Shown piece after piece: positions 49,595 to 58,611 of a stretch of 62,361 nt of DNA. The notes under the pieces are model-generated. The model was not told where the DNA came from and ran no database searches. It saw only the letters and a program-made list of their open reading frames with translations. Source of the DNA: Mesostigma viride (lineage: Eukaryota; Streptophyta; Mesostigmatophyceae; Mesostigmatales; Mesostigmataceae). The stretch spans positions 1 through 62,361 of the forward strand of contig RPFO01001402.1 in NCBI GenBank assembly GCA_009746045.1. Direction: 5' to 3'. The stretch's first letter is position 1. Each line of letters begins with the position of its first letter. The translations under genes were made by a program, and so were the position numbers.

Positions 49595-50881
49595 ATGTAT
49601 ACGGCGATGGCAAACAACATCCCAGGAGCGGACACAGAGGACGCGTTGAGGGCAGCCAGGGACGCGCCGCCATGCACACGTGTAGGGGAGTACTTGCAAT
49701 CCTTTTGCACAAAGGGCAGGGGCGAATCTCTATCGCTCACCCAGCAGCGTGTGGATTGCGCAAAGGGTGTATCCAGTAGTTTGACGAGAGAACAAGCCGT
49801 ACAGCTGGCATCACGTTTGCATAAAGATGTCGCTAAAAGGTCGTTGGAAACCGCGACCAAGGCGGACCTGTGCGCGCTCGTAGCGGACGAGATGATAGAG
49901 AATGTCACCAGGGCCATGTGCGTGTCAGAACTCGCTCGACACGCGGACTCTAAAACGAGGCTGGCACTCGCGGCTTCTACGCTCACAAATGATCCGTTTC
50001 ACTCTATTGCCGATCTATCGAGGGAGTCGCTGTGTCTAATTGTAGGTTCTTCGATGACATCGGAGCAGAGAGCGAGTGCAATGAAGTCGAGCTGTGCGCG
50101 AGACATCGTGTCAGCCATACCATGGAGGGAGCTGGGACAGATCGCCGTCAAGCAAGCAAAGAACACTGACAAGTCTCCCTGCACACCCAAGTGTCTCGTT
50201 GATTTCTTGCACTTCCTCGTGACCATGCTGTGTACCAAGTCCAAAGAGGAGGCCGTGATTGGCCAGCTGTCGCTTCTGGGCAGGGTCGCGTTGACGCCGG
50301 CAGACGTGTGGAACACGCTGGCCGCCATGGGCGGCAGTGACAAGCACCAACCAGAACCGCTTCAGTCAACCTTGCGCGGGATGGTTGGCGCAAAGAGTGT
50401 GGAGGAAGCCAGGAGGTCAAAGGGGGGGAACACGGCGCTGGAGTTTTACAACAAACAGGGGCACGCGACGAAACAGGCGAGCGTGTCGGGTGCCCGCCCC
50501 CCGCCGTGCATGGCCGCTATGATGCGCAGGCACTTTGTCCGGTCGGCGTGTCTTCAAAAGTTCCTAAAGAGCAACCGATCCAGAGTGTATGACGAGTCCT
50601 CTTACGGCGCGGACCACGCAGTCAATTCGTCATGTGTTCAATTGTTCAAGAAGGGGGATCCAAAGGCGTACGAGGGCGCCGTGTTTCCAAAATCGCACCC
50701 TGTCGGGTCCGCGTGTGTCATGCGCCTGGACAAGCACGGAAAGCCGTCATCAACGTGCAAAGGGGCGCCGAGTCAGGCACCCGTTGCCGGTTCGCGCGAC
50801 GAGCACATCAATCGGTTGCTATTCACGGCCAATCCAAGCTCGCGTGTCGGCAATGTGAGCGCCATAACCTTGTGCGGCTAG
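49595..50881 (+). CDS. Unknown 428-aa protein
   Basis: No recognised domain. The first 280 residues are mostly helical, with many Ala, Ser, Leu and Asp. After about 300 comes a Cys/Arg/Lys-rich part (PPPCMAAMMRRHFVRSACLQKFL). The protein starts MYTAMANNIPG. The basic C-terminal half may bind nucleic acid, by inference. It lies between DUF3846-like and HNH genes. Confidence 0.5.
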   Translation: MYTAMANNIPGADTEDALRAARDAPPCTRVGEYLQSFCTKGRGESLSLTQQRVDCAKGVSSSLTREQAVQLASRLHKDVAKRSLETATKADLCALVADEMIENVTRAMCVSELARHADSKTRLALAASTLTNDPFHSIADLSRESLCLIVGSSMTSEQRASAMKSSCARDIVSAIPWRELGQIAVKQAKNTDKSPCTPKCLVDFLHFLVTMLCTKSKEEAVIGQLSLLGRVALTPADVWNTLAAMGGSDKHQPEPLQSTLRGMVGAKSVEEARRSKGGNTALEFYNKQGHATKQASVSGARPPPCMAAMMRRHFVRSACLQKFLKSNRSRVYDESSYGADHAVNSSCVQLFKKGDPKAYEGAVFPKSHPVGSACVMRLDKHGKPSSTCKGAPSQAPVAGSRDEHINRLLFTANPSSRVGNVSAITLCG

Positions 50882-50925
50882 ATAGGTAAATTTAATGTCG
50901 GCGATTCAATAGTAAGGGGCGCGCC

Positions 50926-51492
50926 ATGGACACCCTGATGTGCGGCGTCTGCAAGAAGTCGAAGGACCGCTACTTGTTCGATAGCCGCAACAGGAGGTAC
51001 GCTGGGCTGTGTCGAGAGTGCAGGAGGGAGACTGTCACAAACTACCGCAACACGAAAGACGGCTACTTCAGACACCTCCTGGGTCGTACCAGTCGAAACA
51101 GTAAGACCCGTGACAGGAGCAGGATTATGGACAATGACCTGCGGGGTGTTTGGGAGAAGCAGAAAGGGAAATGCGCCATCACGGGACTGGACTTGCAGCA
51201 CGACTATAAGTGGGACGGGCGCCGCTTCCCCTGTTCAGCCGCGATGGATCTGATCGACCCTGCTTCCGGGTACGAACCCGGCAACGTCAGGCTTGTGTGC
51301 AATTTTGTGCACGAAATGAAAGGCAGGACACCCCTGAACCAGTTCCTGACCGACTGCCAGCTCATTGTCGAGCGTGCCGCGCCGGTATCTGAATCGGCAG
51401 GTGTGCACATGATGGATGACACCTCTGACGTGGGATCCACGTCAGCGAAAGAAGATCTGCACATCTCCAGGTGGGCTGATGAAGCAGTATAA
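50926..51492 (+). CDS. HNH-like endonuclease
   Basis: The 188-aa protein opens with a zinc pattern C-x2-C...C-x2-C (CGVCKKSK, CRECRR), then basic helices. Then comes an HNH-like core: KCAITGLDL, MDLIDPASGYEPGNVRLVCNFVHEMKG, which is the pattern of HNH proteins encoded by large DNA viruses and phages. The usual catalytic histidine before the second strand is not clearly seen, so activity is unsure. It may be a homing-type nuclease or a DNA repair nuclease. Confidence 0.55.
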   Translation: MDTLMCGVCKKSKDRYLFDSRNRRYAGLCRECRRETVTNYRNTKDGYFRHLLGRTSRNSKTRDRSRIMDNDLRGVWEKQKGKCAITGLDLQHDYKWDGRRFPCSAAMDLIDPASGYEPGNVRLVCNFVHEMKGRTPLNQFLTDCQLIVERAAPVSESAGVHMMDDTSDVGSTSAKEDLHISRWADEAV

Positions 51493-51587
51493 CCGTGCCC
51501 GGTGCTTTGAGCCCTAGACACTCCGCACCTCTCCACACCTTGTTTAGGGCGTCCGTGATTGTCCGTTGCGTCCACTTTGCGTCCATC

Positions 51588-52271
51588 ATGGCGTCCACAA
51601 TCGTCCTTTTCGAGGACTTTGACCCAGAGAAGGTTATCTACCGCGACCCAAAGAGATCCACTACAGGAGGCTTGTCCGTGTACCTCAACTACGACAAGGA
51701 TGGAAAGGAAATCCCCATCCGCATTCAGACACCGAAGATGCGAGTCCCCTTCGGCATCAGCTGTTTTGAGGGCAAGGCACAGGCGCAAAAGTACAGCCTG
51801 GACCTCAGCTTCGATGACTACCAGTGCAAGGAGGATGACATTGGCAAGTTCTATGACCGCTGGACCGCGTTCGACGAACGCAACAAAAACACTTCTTTCG
51901 AGAAAAGCACGACTTGGTTCAACAAGAAGATCAGCTTTGATGTGGTGAACGAACTCTACACGTCCGCCGTCAAGCCATCCAAGAAGGAGCAATACCCCCC
52001 CACACTCAAGTGCACGGTCCCATTCAGGAACGGGAAGCCGGACTGCCAGTTCTTTGACGAGAACAAGGAGCCGGCATCCATCGAAGACGTGGAAAAGGGA
52101 ATGGAAGTGCAGGTCATACTGGAGGTCCCGAGGCTGTGGTTCATGGACAAGCAGTTCGGATGCAGCCCCATTGTGAAGATGGTGCAGTTCTTCCCTAACA
52201 ACCGCATCCCACACAGCTACTCGTTCATTGAGCGAGAAACCGCGGAGGCTGCTGACGGTGATGCACAGTGA
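51588..52271 (+). CDS. DUF5871-like conserved viral protein, possible single-strand DNA binding
   Basis: The 227-aa protein begins MASTIVLFEDFDPEKVIY and has GGLSVYLNY, IQTPKMRVPFGIS and KYSLDLSFDDY, which match a strand-rich protein conserved in giant viruses that I know as DUF5871. A single-stranded DNA-binding role has been suggested by others for related proteins, but I cannot show it. The 31 codons before ATG 51588 are in frame but unlike the family. Two AATAAA-type signals follow the stop. Confidence 0.55.
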   Translation: MASTIVLFEDFDPEKVIYRDPKRSTTGGLSVYLNYDKDGKEIPIRIQTPKMRVPFGISCFEGKAQAQKYSLDLSFDDYQCKEDDIGKFYDRWTAFDERNKNTSFEKSTTWFNKKISFDVVNELYTSAVKPSKKEQYPPTLKCTVPFRNGKPDCQFFDENKEPASIEDVEKGMEVQVILEVPRLWFMDKQFGCSPIVKMVQFFPNNRIPHSYSFIERETAEAADGDAQ

Positions 52272-52306
52272 TTCCTAACAGTCGCGATTCCTTAACAACT
52301 TTAATG

Positions 52307-52312
52307 AATAAA
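52307..52312 (+). terminator. AATAAA polyadenylation-type signal
   Basis: AATAAA lies 36 bases after the DUF5871-like stop and is followed by a T-rich stretch, as expected for a eukaryote-like 3' end. Confidence 0.4.
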
Positions 52313-52343
52313 AAGTCTTTATTTACATTATTGAATTTACATC

Positions 52344-52523
52344 ATGAAACTTTATAGAAGCACAGGTGGTTCAGACAAATACCGCAATCGTATCCCATAT
52401 TCTCAAGCCCCAAGCGTGCCCCACGGTGAGAGAAAAGTGTACTTAAGCCTGTTTGCCGCCATTCTCGTCGTCTTACTAGCAGGCTATCTGTACAAAAGAA
52501 AGGGGATGATCAGGGTACGGTAG
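52344..52523 (+). CDS. Small 59-aa membrane protein
   Basis: The frame starts MKLYRSTGGS, has a single hydrophobic helix (VYLSLFAAILVVLLAGYLY) and a basic end (KRKGMIRVR). Length and topology fit a small virion membrane protein. Its end overlaps the convergent J-domain gene by 14 bases. It is below usual length thresholds and could be missed. Confidence 0.5.
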   Translation: MKLYRSTGGSDKYRNRIPYSQAPSVPHGERKVYLSLFAAILVVLLAGYLYKRKGMIRVR

Positions 52524-53862
52524 GTCGCCGCACAAAGAAGCTCCTTATGTCTGCATTCCGCATGACGGAAGCTTTCCCCTTAGAGGTCGCGTTGCCAGTG
52601 CTGGTGGGCGTGGAGGAGCAGGTAGACTCTGCCCGCGCTGGTGATGCCCGCGTCACGGGTGGAGGGGGTCTTCCGACCTTGTGAAGCCGTCTGCGGACAG
52701 GCGGCTCTCTCGCCATCTCTTCCTCCTCATCCTCATCCTCGTCCTCATCCTCGTTCTCCTCATCATCTTCATCCTCATCCCCCTCGTCCTCCTCCTCTTC
52801 ATCCTCATCCTCATCCTCTGCCTCGTCGTCTACAAAGATACATCCCCTCTTCTTGCGAGGTGCCTTGCGCCTAGGAGCACTGGCTCGCTCCCTGCCACCC
52901 CCGGCACCCGCTGCGGCCCTGTGCCCCCCTCCTCCCCTCCTCCTCTTGGTCTGGTTGCCGTGTTCGCGCTCCACTTGCTTCCTGCCATCCATCCACTCTG
53001 AGAAGGACCGCGGCTTGAAGCTCTTCACGGGAGCAGGCATGGTTCTGCTGCTCGGTGCGCCGGGTGGCTCCTTCTTGCCCCCACTCTCACTTGTGCCGCG
53101 CGGCCACCAGGCAGGACGCATGCTGGGGAACTCCTTGTAGAACTCATCCAGCGTGTAGTCTGGGTTAGCGTCCTTTCTCCTATTGTACATGCACGAGGAC
53201 CGCTGACTGTCAATGGCCTCTCTGATGAGCTCGTAGGGACACTTGGACTTGGGCCGCCGGCTGATCTTCCCCCTCAGCATAGACACGATGTTGATCGCCC
53301 GGCGGGCATCACACGCATCCAATGCCTCAAAGTAGCCCTCCGCCCCTTTCTCCATGTGCATATGACAGTCTGGAACAGAGTCCTCGCACGCCAACTTGCA
53401 TGCCTCCCATATGATGTATTCTGCTACGTCTTCCGCGTCACGCTCTTCGTTATCCTGGTCCTCCAGGCAGGCATCCAGAGTCTTATTCCACATCTTCTCC
53501 CACGGACCAGGTGAGTCATGGTATAGGTAGGGGATGTGTGGTGGGGTCTCCAGAAACGTGAACATTTGGAGCTTGTGGTCCTCAATTTTATCGAAACAGC
53601 CATTCATCATCTGAAAAATTTCAGTAGCCCGGCGGTCCTTCCATTTGTCTGGATGAATGAACTTGGAGAGGCGCCGAAAATTGGCCTTGGCTGCAACCAT
53701 ATCCTTGCGGACATGCAGGGTATCCTTGCGAACCCGGCGATAGACCTTGATGGCGTCGCCTGAAAGAGGCACATTCCCCAACAATATACGCTGAAAAAGA
53801 TCCTTTTTCTCGCCGGTTGTCAACTTTTCGAACACGTGGAGCGTGCTGTCGACGTTTCCCAT
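52510..53862 (-). CDS. J-domain protein with acidic tract
   Basis: The 450-aa protein has a J-domain-like helix pair with HPDK at 70-73 (FRRLSKFIHPDKWKD), which would stimulate Hsp70 ATPase. It starts MGNVDS, a possible N-myristoylation signal. The middle part is a folded region, then Arg/Gly-rich and long Asp/Glu-rich tracts (about 340-395), then a basic Ser/Thr/Pro tail. It ends with ADIRSFFVRRPTVP, a PIP-like motif similar to that of the protein at 44751-45116. It could recruit host Hsp70 to replication proteins, an inference. Confidence 0.6.
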   Translation of the reverse strand: MGNVDSTLHVFEKLTTGEKKDLFQRILLGNVPLSGDAIKVYRRVRKDTLHVRKDMVAAKANFRRLSKFIHPDKWKDRRATEIFQMMNGCFDKIEDHKLQMFTFLETPPHIPYLYHDSPGPWEKMWNKTLDACLEDQDNEERDAEDVAEYIIWEACKLACEDSVPDCHMHMEKGAEGYFEALDACDARRAINIVSMLRGKISRRPKSKCPYELIREAIDSQRSSCMYNRRKDANPDYTLDEFYKEFPSMRPAWWPRGTSESGGKKEPPGAPSSRTMPAPVKSFKPRSFSEWMDGRKQVEREHGNQTKRRRGGGGHRAAAGAGGGRERASAPRRKAPRKKRGCIFVDDEAEDEDEDEEEEDEGDEDEDDEENEDEDEDEDEEEEMAREPPVRRRLHKVGRPPPPVTRASPARAESTCSSTPTSTGNATSKGKASVMRNADIRSFFVRRPTVP

Positions 53863-54225
53863 GGTTACGTAGCCATACTTAGCGGCAACGTCCGCGCACT
53901 GTATTATTTGGCCGAGTCGCCCACAAACGTCCCGAATTCAAACGAATGTACCCGTGCATCTGTGATGACGTGGCTGACGTGGCGATCCGTACGATTTTAA
54001 GATCCAGATCCAGCTACTTAGACAGATCTTTCTGGCGCCGCGCCGGACGGACCGGTCCCATATCAGATGCTGACGAGGAGTACAGATCTTGTCCGTACGG
54101 CGCCGTGTCAGCTTTTTCGTCTTTCCACGGCCACATCTTCAATTCCAACGTTTATCCCGCCACGGAGGCGTGTAGTGTGCATTACAGAGGGCACAGCGTT
54201 CGCGCATGTTTTTTCCCACGCGTCC
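53863..54225. promoter_or_regulatory. AGATCT-rich divergent regulatory region 3
   Basis: It lies between the J-domain gene and the gene at 54226, which diverge. AGATCT occurs at 54024 and 54084 (the latter as GTACAGATCT), plus GGCGCCGCGCC at 54034 and CCGTACGG near 54093. These words are shared with the other regions of this type. Confidence 0.55.
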
Positions 54226-55527
54226 ATGGTGCTGGACGACGATGTCGGCACGTTGGGAAAAGAAATTACATCGCGAGAAAAATTGACTGCCATGGCAGCC
54301 AGGGCCACCAAGGAACACGAGAAATATGCCTCCTCCTACATCAAAGGGGCTGTCAGTCTTCCTGAATCCTCAGATGTGGACATGGACCTGGACAAGTGCT
54401 TTGAAAATCCACTGGGACCCATAAGGCCATACATTCGCACCACAAGTCTCGAGAACAAAGTGGTAGTGTTCCGGACCAAGGATATTGGAATTTACATAAC
54501 GGAATCAATCCACTTCAAGGGAGTGGATGACGCCTCCTTAGAGTCCATCACATCTGGCGGAGGGGTGGCTTACAACCTGCCCAAAAAGGATGGAGGGGTG
54601 CACATCACATTGCAACTTATCAAGCCATTTGTCCTGGAGATCCCTTGCCACCCCGACAGTGTTGATAAGCGTGTGGCCATGTGCAATTACCTGTTAAAAA
54701 TCACTGGTGCAGACACGTTCGTTCACAAGTCAGAAATCAGCGTGTCCAATAAGCACAAGTCCAGCTTTGGGAAAAGCACCAACCTGTTGAAAAGAGAGGC
54801 GGGGCGTTGGGAAGCGCAACTCTATTTCACCGTCGCGTGGTGCGAGGACGTGTTGGCCGACTACTCCCGCGTCCTCCGGCGATTTGACGATGCCGATGGT
54901 GAGGCAAAGCGCGAGTTTTACGACCTGGCCAAGAAGATGGACCGGGCGGAGGTGCTGTACCCCGAGGCAAAGTGGATGCTGGAGAAACTGGCGCAGATTC
55001 CGCTGCCATTGAAGTCCGCGCCTGCATGGGTGCAAGACGTGGAGCGAGTGAGAGCGTCAGAGATACCCAAGGTGGACAGCAACACGGAGAACAGGATTTT
55101 GCGCGCAGACCTGGCCATCAAGGAAGACAAGTGCGCAAAGTTGGAGACAGAGCTCGCGTACTTGCGCAACAGTCTCGAGCAGGTCAAGCTAGGCAGCGAC
55201 AAGGAAAATCAGCCGCCCACTCCATCATCCAGCAAGACATCACTGCACAAGACCCACCCCCCCTCACTGCCAGCTGTCGTTTACACGCATGCCATCCCCG
55301 TAGAGACGGTGGATCCTTTTCAGCAAGCCGTGCGGTGCCTTGTGGATGGGATGAGTCACCAGCTCCCCCCGGCGGTGTACGCGGTCATGCACTCTATCCG
55401 AGACACGTGGAATGGGGAGACGGGCGCGATGTACCGTGACCGCGTGATGCACACCTTGCACTCTATGAGCATGTCGCCCCCCGTGGCCCGCGCGCTGCAG
55501 CTACTGTACAGCAATCCATGGGCGTGA
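54226..55527 (+). CDS. Unknown protein with central folded domain and coiled coil
   Basis: The 433-aa protein from ATG 54226 has a folded region (about 40-210) with strands (VVVFRTKDIGIYITESIHF, then GGVHITLQLIKPFVL) and conserved-looking K-rich segments, and a helical part with a coiled coil at about 285-330. A Pro/Ser-rich linker and a helical end follow. No family is recognised. It follows the AGATCT-rich region 3, and may be one of a set of early regulators with the KilA-N protein. The stop is followed by AATAAA at 55540. Confidence 0.45.
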   Translation: MVLDDDVGTLGKEITSREKLTAMAARATKEHEKYASSYIKGAVSLPESSDVDMDLDKCFENPLGPIRPYIRTTSLENKVVVFRTKDIGIYITESIHFKGVDDASLESITSGGGVAYNLPKKDGGVHITLQLIKPFVLEIPCHPDSVDKRVAMCNYLLKITGADTFVHKSEISVSNKHKSSFGKSTNLLKREAGRWEAQLYFTVAWCEDVLADYSRVLRRFDDADGEAKREFYDLAKKMDRAEVLYPEAKWMLEKLAQIPLPLKSAPAWVQDVERVRASEIPKVDSNTENRILRADLAIKEDKCAKLETELAYLRNSLEQVKLGSDKENQPPTPSSSKTSLHKTHPPSLPAVVYTHAIPVETVDPFQQAVRCLVDGMSHQLPPAVYAVMHSIRDTWNGETGAMYRDRVMHTLHSMSMSPPVARALQLLYSNPWA

Positions 55528-55539
55528 TGTTAAATGATG

Positions 55540-55545
55540 AATAAA
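55540..55545 (+). terminator. AATAAA polyadenylation-type signal
   Basis: AATAAA lies 13 bases after the stop of the preceding gene, with a T-rich run at 55550-55567. The convergent proline-rich gene ends nearby. Confidence 0.4.
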
Positions 55546-55586
55546 AGACCTTTTCATCCCCTTTTTCCGTTTTCCATCGCGGTGGC

Positions 55587-57632
55587 TCAGTCTAAGAGGT
55601 AGGAGTAGATGTTTAAGGGTTGATGAGTGGCGTAAGGGAAGTTTGGGAGCGTGGGAAACATCGACACCTTTGCTTGACTAACAGCAGCTGAAGCTGCAGC
55701 CCGGACAGCAGATCCGCCACTGGTGCCAGTTCCTAGTCCTGCTGTTGCGCGGTCGGGTACTCTTACTTCGCGTGTTCCCCGACGCCCGCCCACTCCAGCA
55801 GTATAAGGAAATGCCTCCCACTTAAAACTATTATCAGGGGTTCTAACGATTACTCCGTTGAATAAACCATTTGCGGTAGTGTGGGCGCTGTGTACTGTCA
55901 TTCCTTTTACTTTTAGCTCTTCCATGAAATTTTTCATATGTATTCCGAATTCCCCTGTATTTTGACTGTAGTGCCTTCCTTTGATTTGTCCGTTTATTTC
56001 TCCGTCAAGCGCGTCTAATACTAATTTGATTTCGTCATCTGCATATTTTTTCTGTGGTGTATTCACAAATTCCCTTGCCCGTTTTGTGAAGATTCCTTTG
56101 AGTTTCGGATCATTTTTTATATCCTCTACCTCTTTGTGAATGGTGTCATCCTCAGGCACGTCTATCATCTCTTCGTCATCGGGCGTGGGCGGGGGCGGGG
56201 GCGGGGGCTGGGGCGCGGGCGGGGGCTGGGGCGTGTGCGGTGGATTTACGGGGGTTGGGCCTGCGCTGGAACGTTTTGATTTTAAATCAACAAGCTGGAG
56301 GTGAATTTCTTCACCCAATTTGATAAATTCTTCGTGTTCTACTGACACTTCCTTTATCAACTCCTGTGATCGTTCCTTGATGCTTTCCCTGATCGTGTCT
56401 GACTCTATAAACGCCTTTAGTTCCTTCATAACAGTTTTTACCGTGTTTGTGTCAATAGAAATACCTTGTTCGTAAACGTTTTCTAGTTCTCTGATTTTCG
56501 TATCTAAATCATTAAATATAGACAATGCGGCATCCCTATATTTTGCCACATAATTAATCACGTTTCTTATGGTATCTTTGAGCCCATGCAGAGTTTTTTG
56601 CGCATTATATTCCTCCTCGTATAGCTGGTGTTTGATCTGTTCTACCTCGGATAACAGATCCCAATTAAGTTGTTGCAGTTCGTCGAGTTCATTATTCAGG
56701 TCTGTCTTAATTGCATCTGAAAGTGTGGCAAGTGTAATATTGAAAACGAGCTGAGCCCTTTCCTTGCCAACATCGTTGAGCTCTGTTAACAACGTTTCCA
56801 CATTGTTAAAATCGATAGTAATATCGCCTTTACGGATCTCTTCTAGTCGTGATCGAATACTCGCGATACGACCACGGATTTCTTTGTCATCATCTTGATA
56901 CCACTGGTTCGGTGGGTCAGTCGGCTGTGGGGGTCCTGGCGGCGGTGGGGGTCCTGGCGGCGGTGGGGGTCCTGGCGGCGGTGGGGGTCCTGGCGGCGGT
57001 GGGGGTCCTGGCGGCTGTGGGGGTCCTGGCGGCGGTGGGGGTCCTGGCGGCGGTGGGGTCCTGGCGGCTGTGGGGTCCTGGCGGCTGTGGGGGTCCTGGC
57101 GGCGGTGGGGGTCCTGGCGGCTGTGGGGGTCCTGGCACTTTAACTGGGGGGGTGGGGGTTCAGTCACTACTGGGGGTACTGGGGGGACTGGTTCTGTTTT
57201 TATTTTTTTTGGCGTTTGTGGTCTACTTGCGCTATCTTCGGGTCGTGTCCCGCCACCTCCACCGCCACCTTCATCGTCGTCGCCGCCCCCATCGTGCTTG
57301 GGCCCGCGGTGTATGGTGCTAGTCGCGCCACTACCACCGCTACCAAGCGACGGGATTCTGCCCGTTCCAGGTAGCCACCCCGACCCCATCCTTGGAACTA
57401 CCGGCTGGGAATAAGACATAGACAGTTCCTCCCCCCCTCCGCCTCCGTATCCTCCCGCGCCATACGTCCCGCCAGTTGCTAGACGGGCCTTCAGCAACCG
57501 AAGGAGTGTCAACAGGTCGTTGAGCAGGCGCGCCTTGTCCGCCTTCTCCTTGTCCGTGCGCTCCGGCTTATCCATAGCCTGTTTGATCAACCCGACGAGG
57601 ACGTTGATCGCCTGAGCTGATGCATCTGTCAT
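55587..57632 (-). CDS. Proline-rich repeat protein of unknown function
   Basis: The 681-aa protein begins with a helical part (1-50), a Gly-rich stretch, an acidic patch and a Pro-rich repeat region (about 165-235) made of PGPP/PPGPP units. After it come about 300 residues of helix (possible coiled coil), another Pro-rich segment and a compact end. Within the repeat the reading frame passes through two other frames and back (QDPHSRQDPHRR, then TAART) because three G runs are one base short, at 57146-57152, 57072-57075 and 57055-57058. No family is recognised. A virion surface or fibre role is conceivable, but unsupported. Confidence 0.55.
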   Translation of the reverse strand: MTDASAQAINVLVGLIKQAMDKPERTDKEKADKARLLNDLLTLLRLLKARLATGGTYGAGGYGGGGGEELSMSYSQPVVPRMGSGWLPGTGRIPSLGSGGSGATSTIHRGPKHDGGGDDDEGGGGGGGTRPEDSASRPQTPKKIKTEPVPPVPPVVTEPPPPQLKCQDPHSRQDPHRRQDPHSRQDPTAARTPPPPGPPPPPGPPQPPGPPPPPGPPPPPGPPPPPGPPPPPGPPQPTDPPNQWYQDDDKEIRGRIASIRSRLEEIRKGDITIDFNNVETLLTELNDVGKERAQLVFNITLATLSDAIKTDLNNELDELQQLNWDLLSEVEQIKHQLYEEEYNAQKTLHGLKDTIRNVINYVAKYRDAALSIFNDLDTKIRELENVYEQGISIDTNTVKTVMKELKAFIESDTIRESIKERSQELIKEVSVEHEEFIKLGEEIHLQLVDLKSKRSSAGPTPVNPPHTPQPPPAPQPPPPPPPTPDDEEMIDVPEDDTIHKEVEDIKNDPKLKGIFTKRAREFVNTPQKKYADDEIKLVLDALDGEINGQIKGRHYSQNTGEFGIHMKNFMEELKVKGMTVHSAHTTANGLFNGVIVRTPDNSFKWEAFPYTAGVGGRRGTREVRVPDRATAGLGTGTSGGSAVRAAASAAVSQAKVSMFPTLPNFPYATHQPLNIYSYLLD
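56922..57136 (-). repeat. 18-bp tandem repeats encoding PGPP units
   Basis: About 12 units of an 18-bp pattern, GGTGGGGGTCCTGGCGGC on the plus strand with CTG/CGG variants, encode the Pro-rich repeats of the overlapping gene. Two units have four rather than five G, which shifts the frame. Confidence 0.8.
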
Positions 57633-57669
57633 AAGAGTCGATATACATCATCACACATATAATTTGTCA

Positions 57670-58590
57670 TCAATCCAACAAACAAGCCGCCACAGCAGCA
57701 ACGACCTTGGGTGACACGCTGTTGCCCACTGTCTTCAATATCTTGTTGATGCTGACCTCGCGCATCAACCTATCCAGTCGCGCGGTGGGGATACCTTGCA
57801 ATTTGAACGCCTCTCTCTCGGTAAGCGTCCTGATCCCCACGGGGTCTCTGATATACAGTCGCGCGTTCTTGTTCGCGCCTTGGGCGGCGCGCTGGGTGAA
57901 CGCGACGTCGGAGTCTTTGGCCTCAAAACTGTAATTGGCCTGATAAAAACGACCAGGTTCCGCGTGGCTGAGCACGCTATACAATCTGGATCCGGGGTCC
58001 AGGTAATACTCCGGCGGTGCTGTCTTGTTGAAGTCGAATGGGTCCATCCGCGACACCTCGGGCGGGGGAAACAGGTACAACGGATTCTTGCTTGCCACGA
58101 TGAAAACACGCCGCCTCTTCTGACGCAGCCCTGCGTGCGTGTGGGCTCCCAGTATCTCGTGATCGACGTAATACCCGTGTCTGCGCAACTCTCGCAATAT
58201 CCTTTTAAACACGGGAAACTTTGTTAGGGCTGGCACGTTCTCTAGGATGACGTGTATGGGGTCAGCGATGCGGATGAATCGAAAGATGTCGCGAATGCCC
58301 TTGGTACGGACATCTTTCATCCCCCTCCGCAGCCCCGCGTTACTAAAGCTCTGACACGGAAACCCGGCCGTGATGATGTCAGCTTGTGGGATCATCTCAT
58401 CGGGCACGTTCTCTATCTTGTCGCACACGGGTGATACCTCGTTGAGAACCCTGTACACATCACAAGCGGACGGGTTCATCTCGACGGCCATCACGGTCTG
58501 GACGTTTCGGACCTTCTTTAATCCCAAGGAGAACCCTCCCAACCCGGCGAACAGGTCTATGTGTCTCCAAGTCGCTACCATCGCTCGCAT
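57670..58590 (-). CDS. C5-cytosine DNA methyltransferase
   Basis: The 306-aa protein has all main motifs of C5 methyltransferases: DLFAGLGGFSLGL for S-adenosylmethionine binding, the catalytic cysteine in GFPCQSFS (Cys79), ENV at about 117, QKRRRVFIVA, and a C-terminal GNSVSPKVVAA. The target-recognition region is short, consistent with a compact viral or phage-type enzyme. It would methylate viral (or host) DNA. No cognate restriction enzyme is adjacent; the HNH-like protein at 50926 is a distant candidate. It shares a short A/T-rich promoter (TATAATAG) with the divergent gene at 58612. Confidence 0.9.
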   Translation of the reverse strand: MRAMVATWRHIDLFAGLGGFSLGLKKVRNVQTVMAVEMNPSACDVYRVLNEVSPVCDKIENVPDEMIPQADIITAGFPCQSFSNAGLRRGMKDVRTKGIRDIFRFIRIADPIHVILENVPALTKFPVFKRILRELRRHGYYVDHEILGAHTHAGLRQKRRRVFIVASKNPLYLFPPPEVSRMDPFDFNKTAPPEYYLDPGSRLYSVLSHAEPGRFYQANYSFEAKDSDVAFTQRAAQGANKNARLYIRDPVGIRTLTEREAFKLQGIPTARLDRLMREVSINKILKTVGNSVSPKVVAAVAACLLD

Positions 58591-58611
58591 ATAATAGCAC
58601 TACAGAACAAA

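Noticed and set aside
56895-57322. Plus-strand frames of Gly/Val/Leu/Ala or Trp/Arg repeats
   Set aside because: They are other-frame readings of the 18-bp repeats that encode PGPP in the minus-strand gene.
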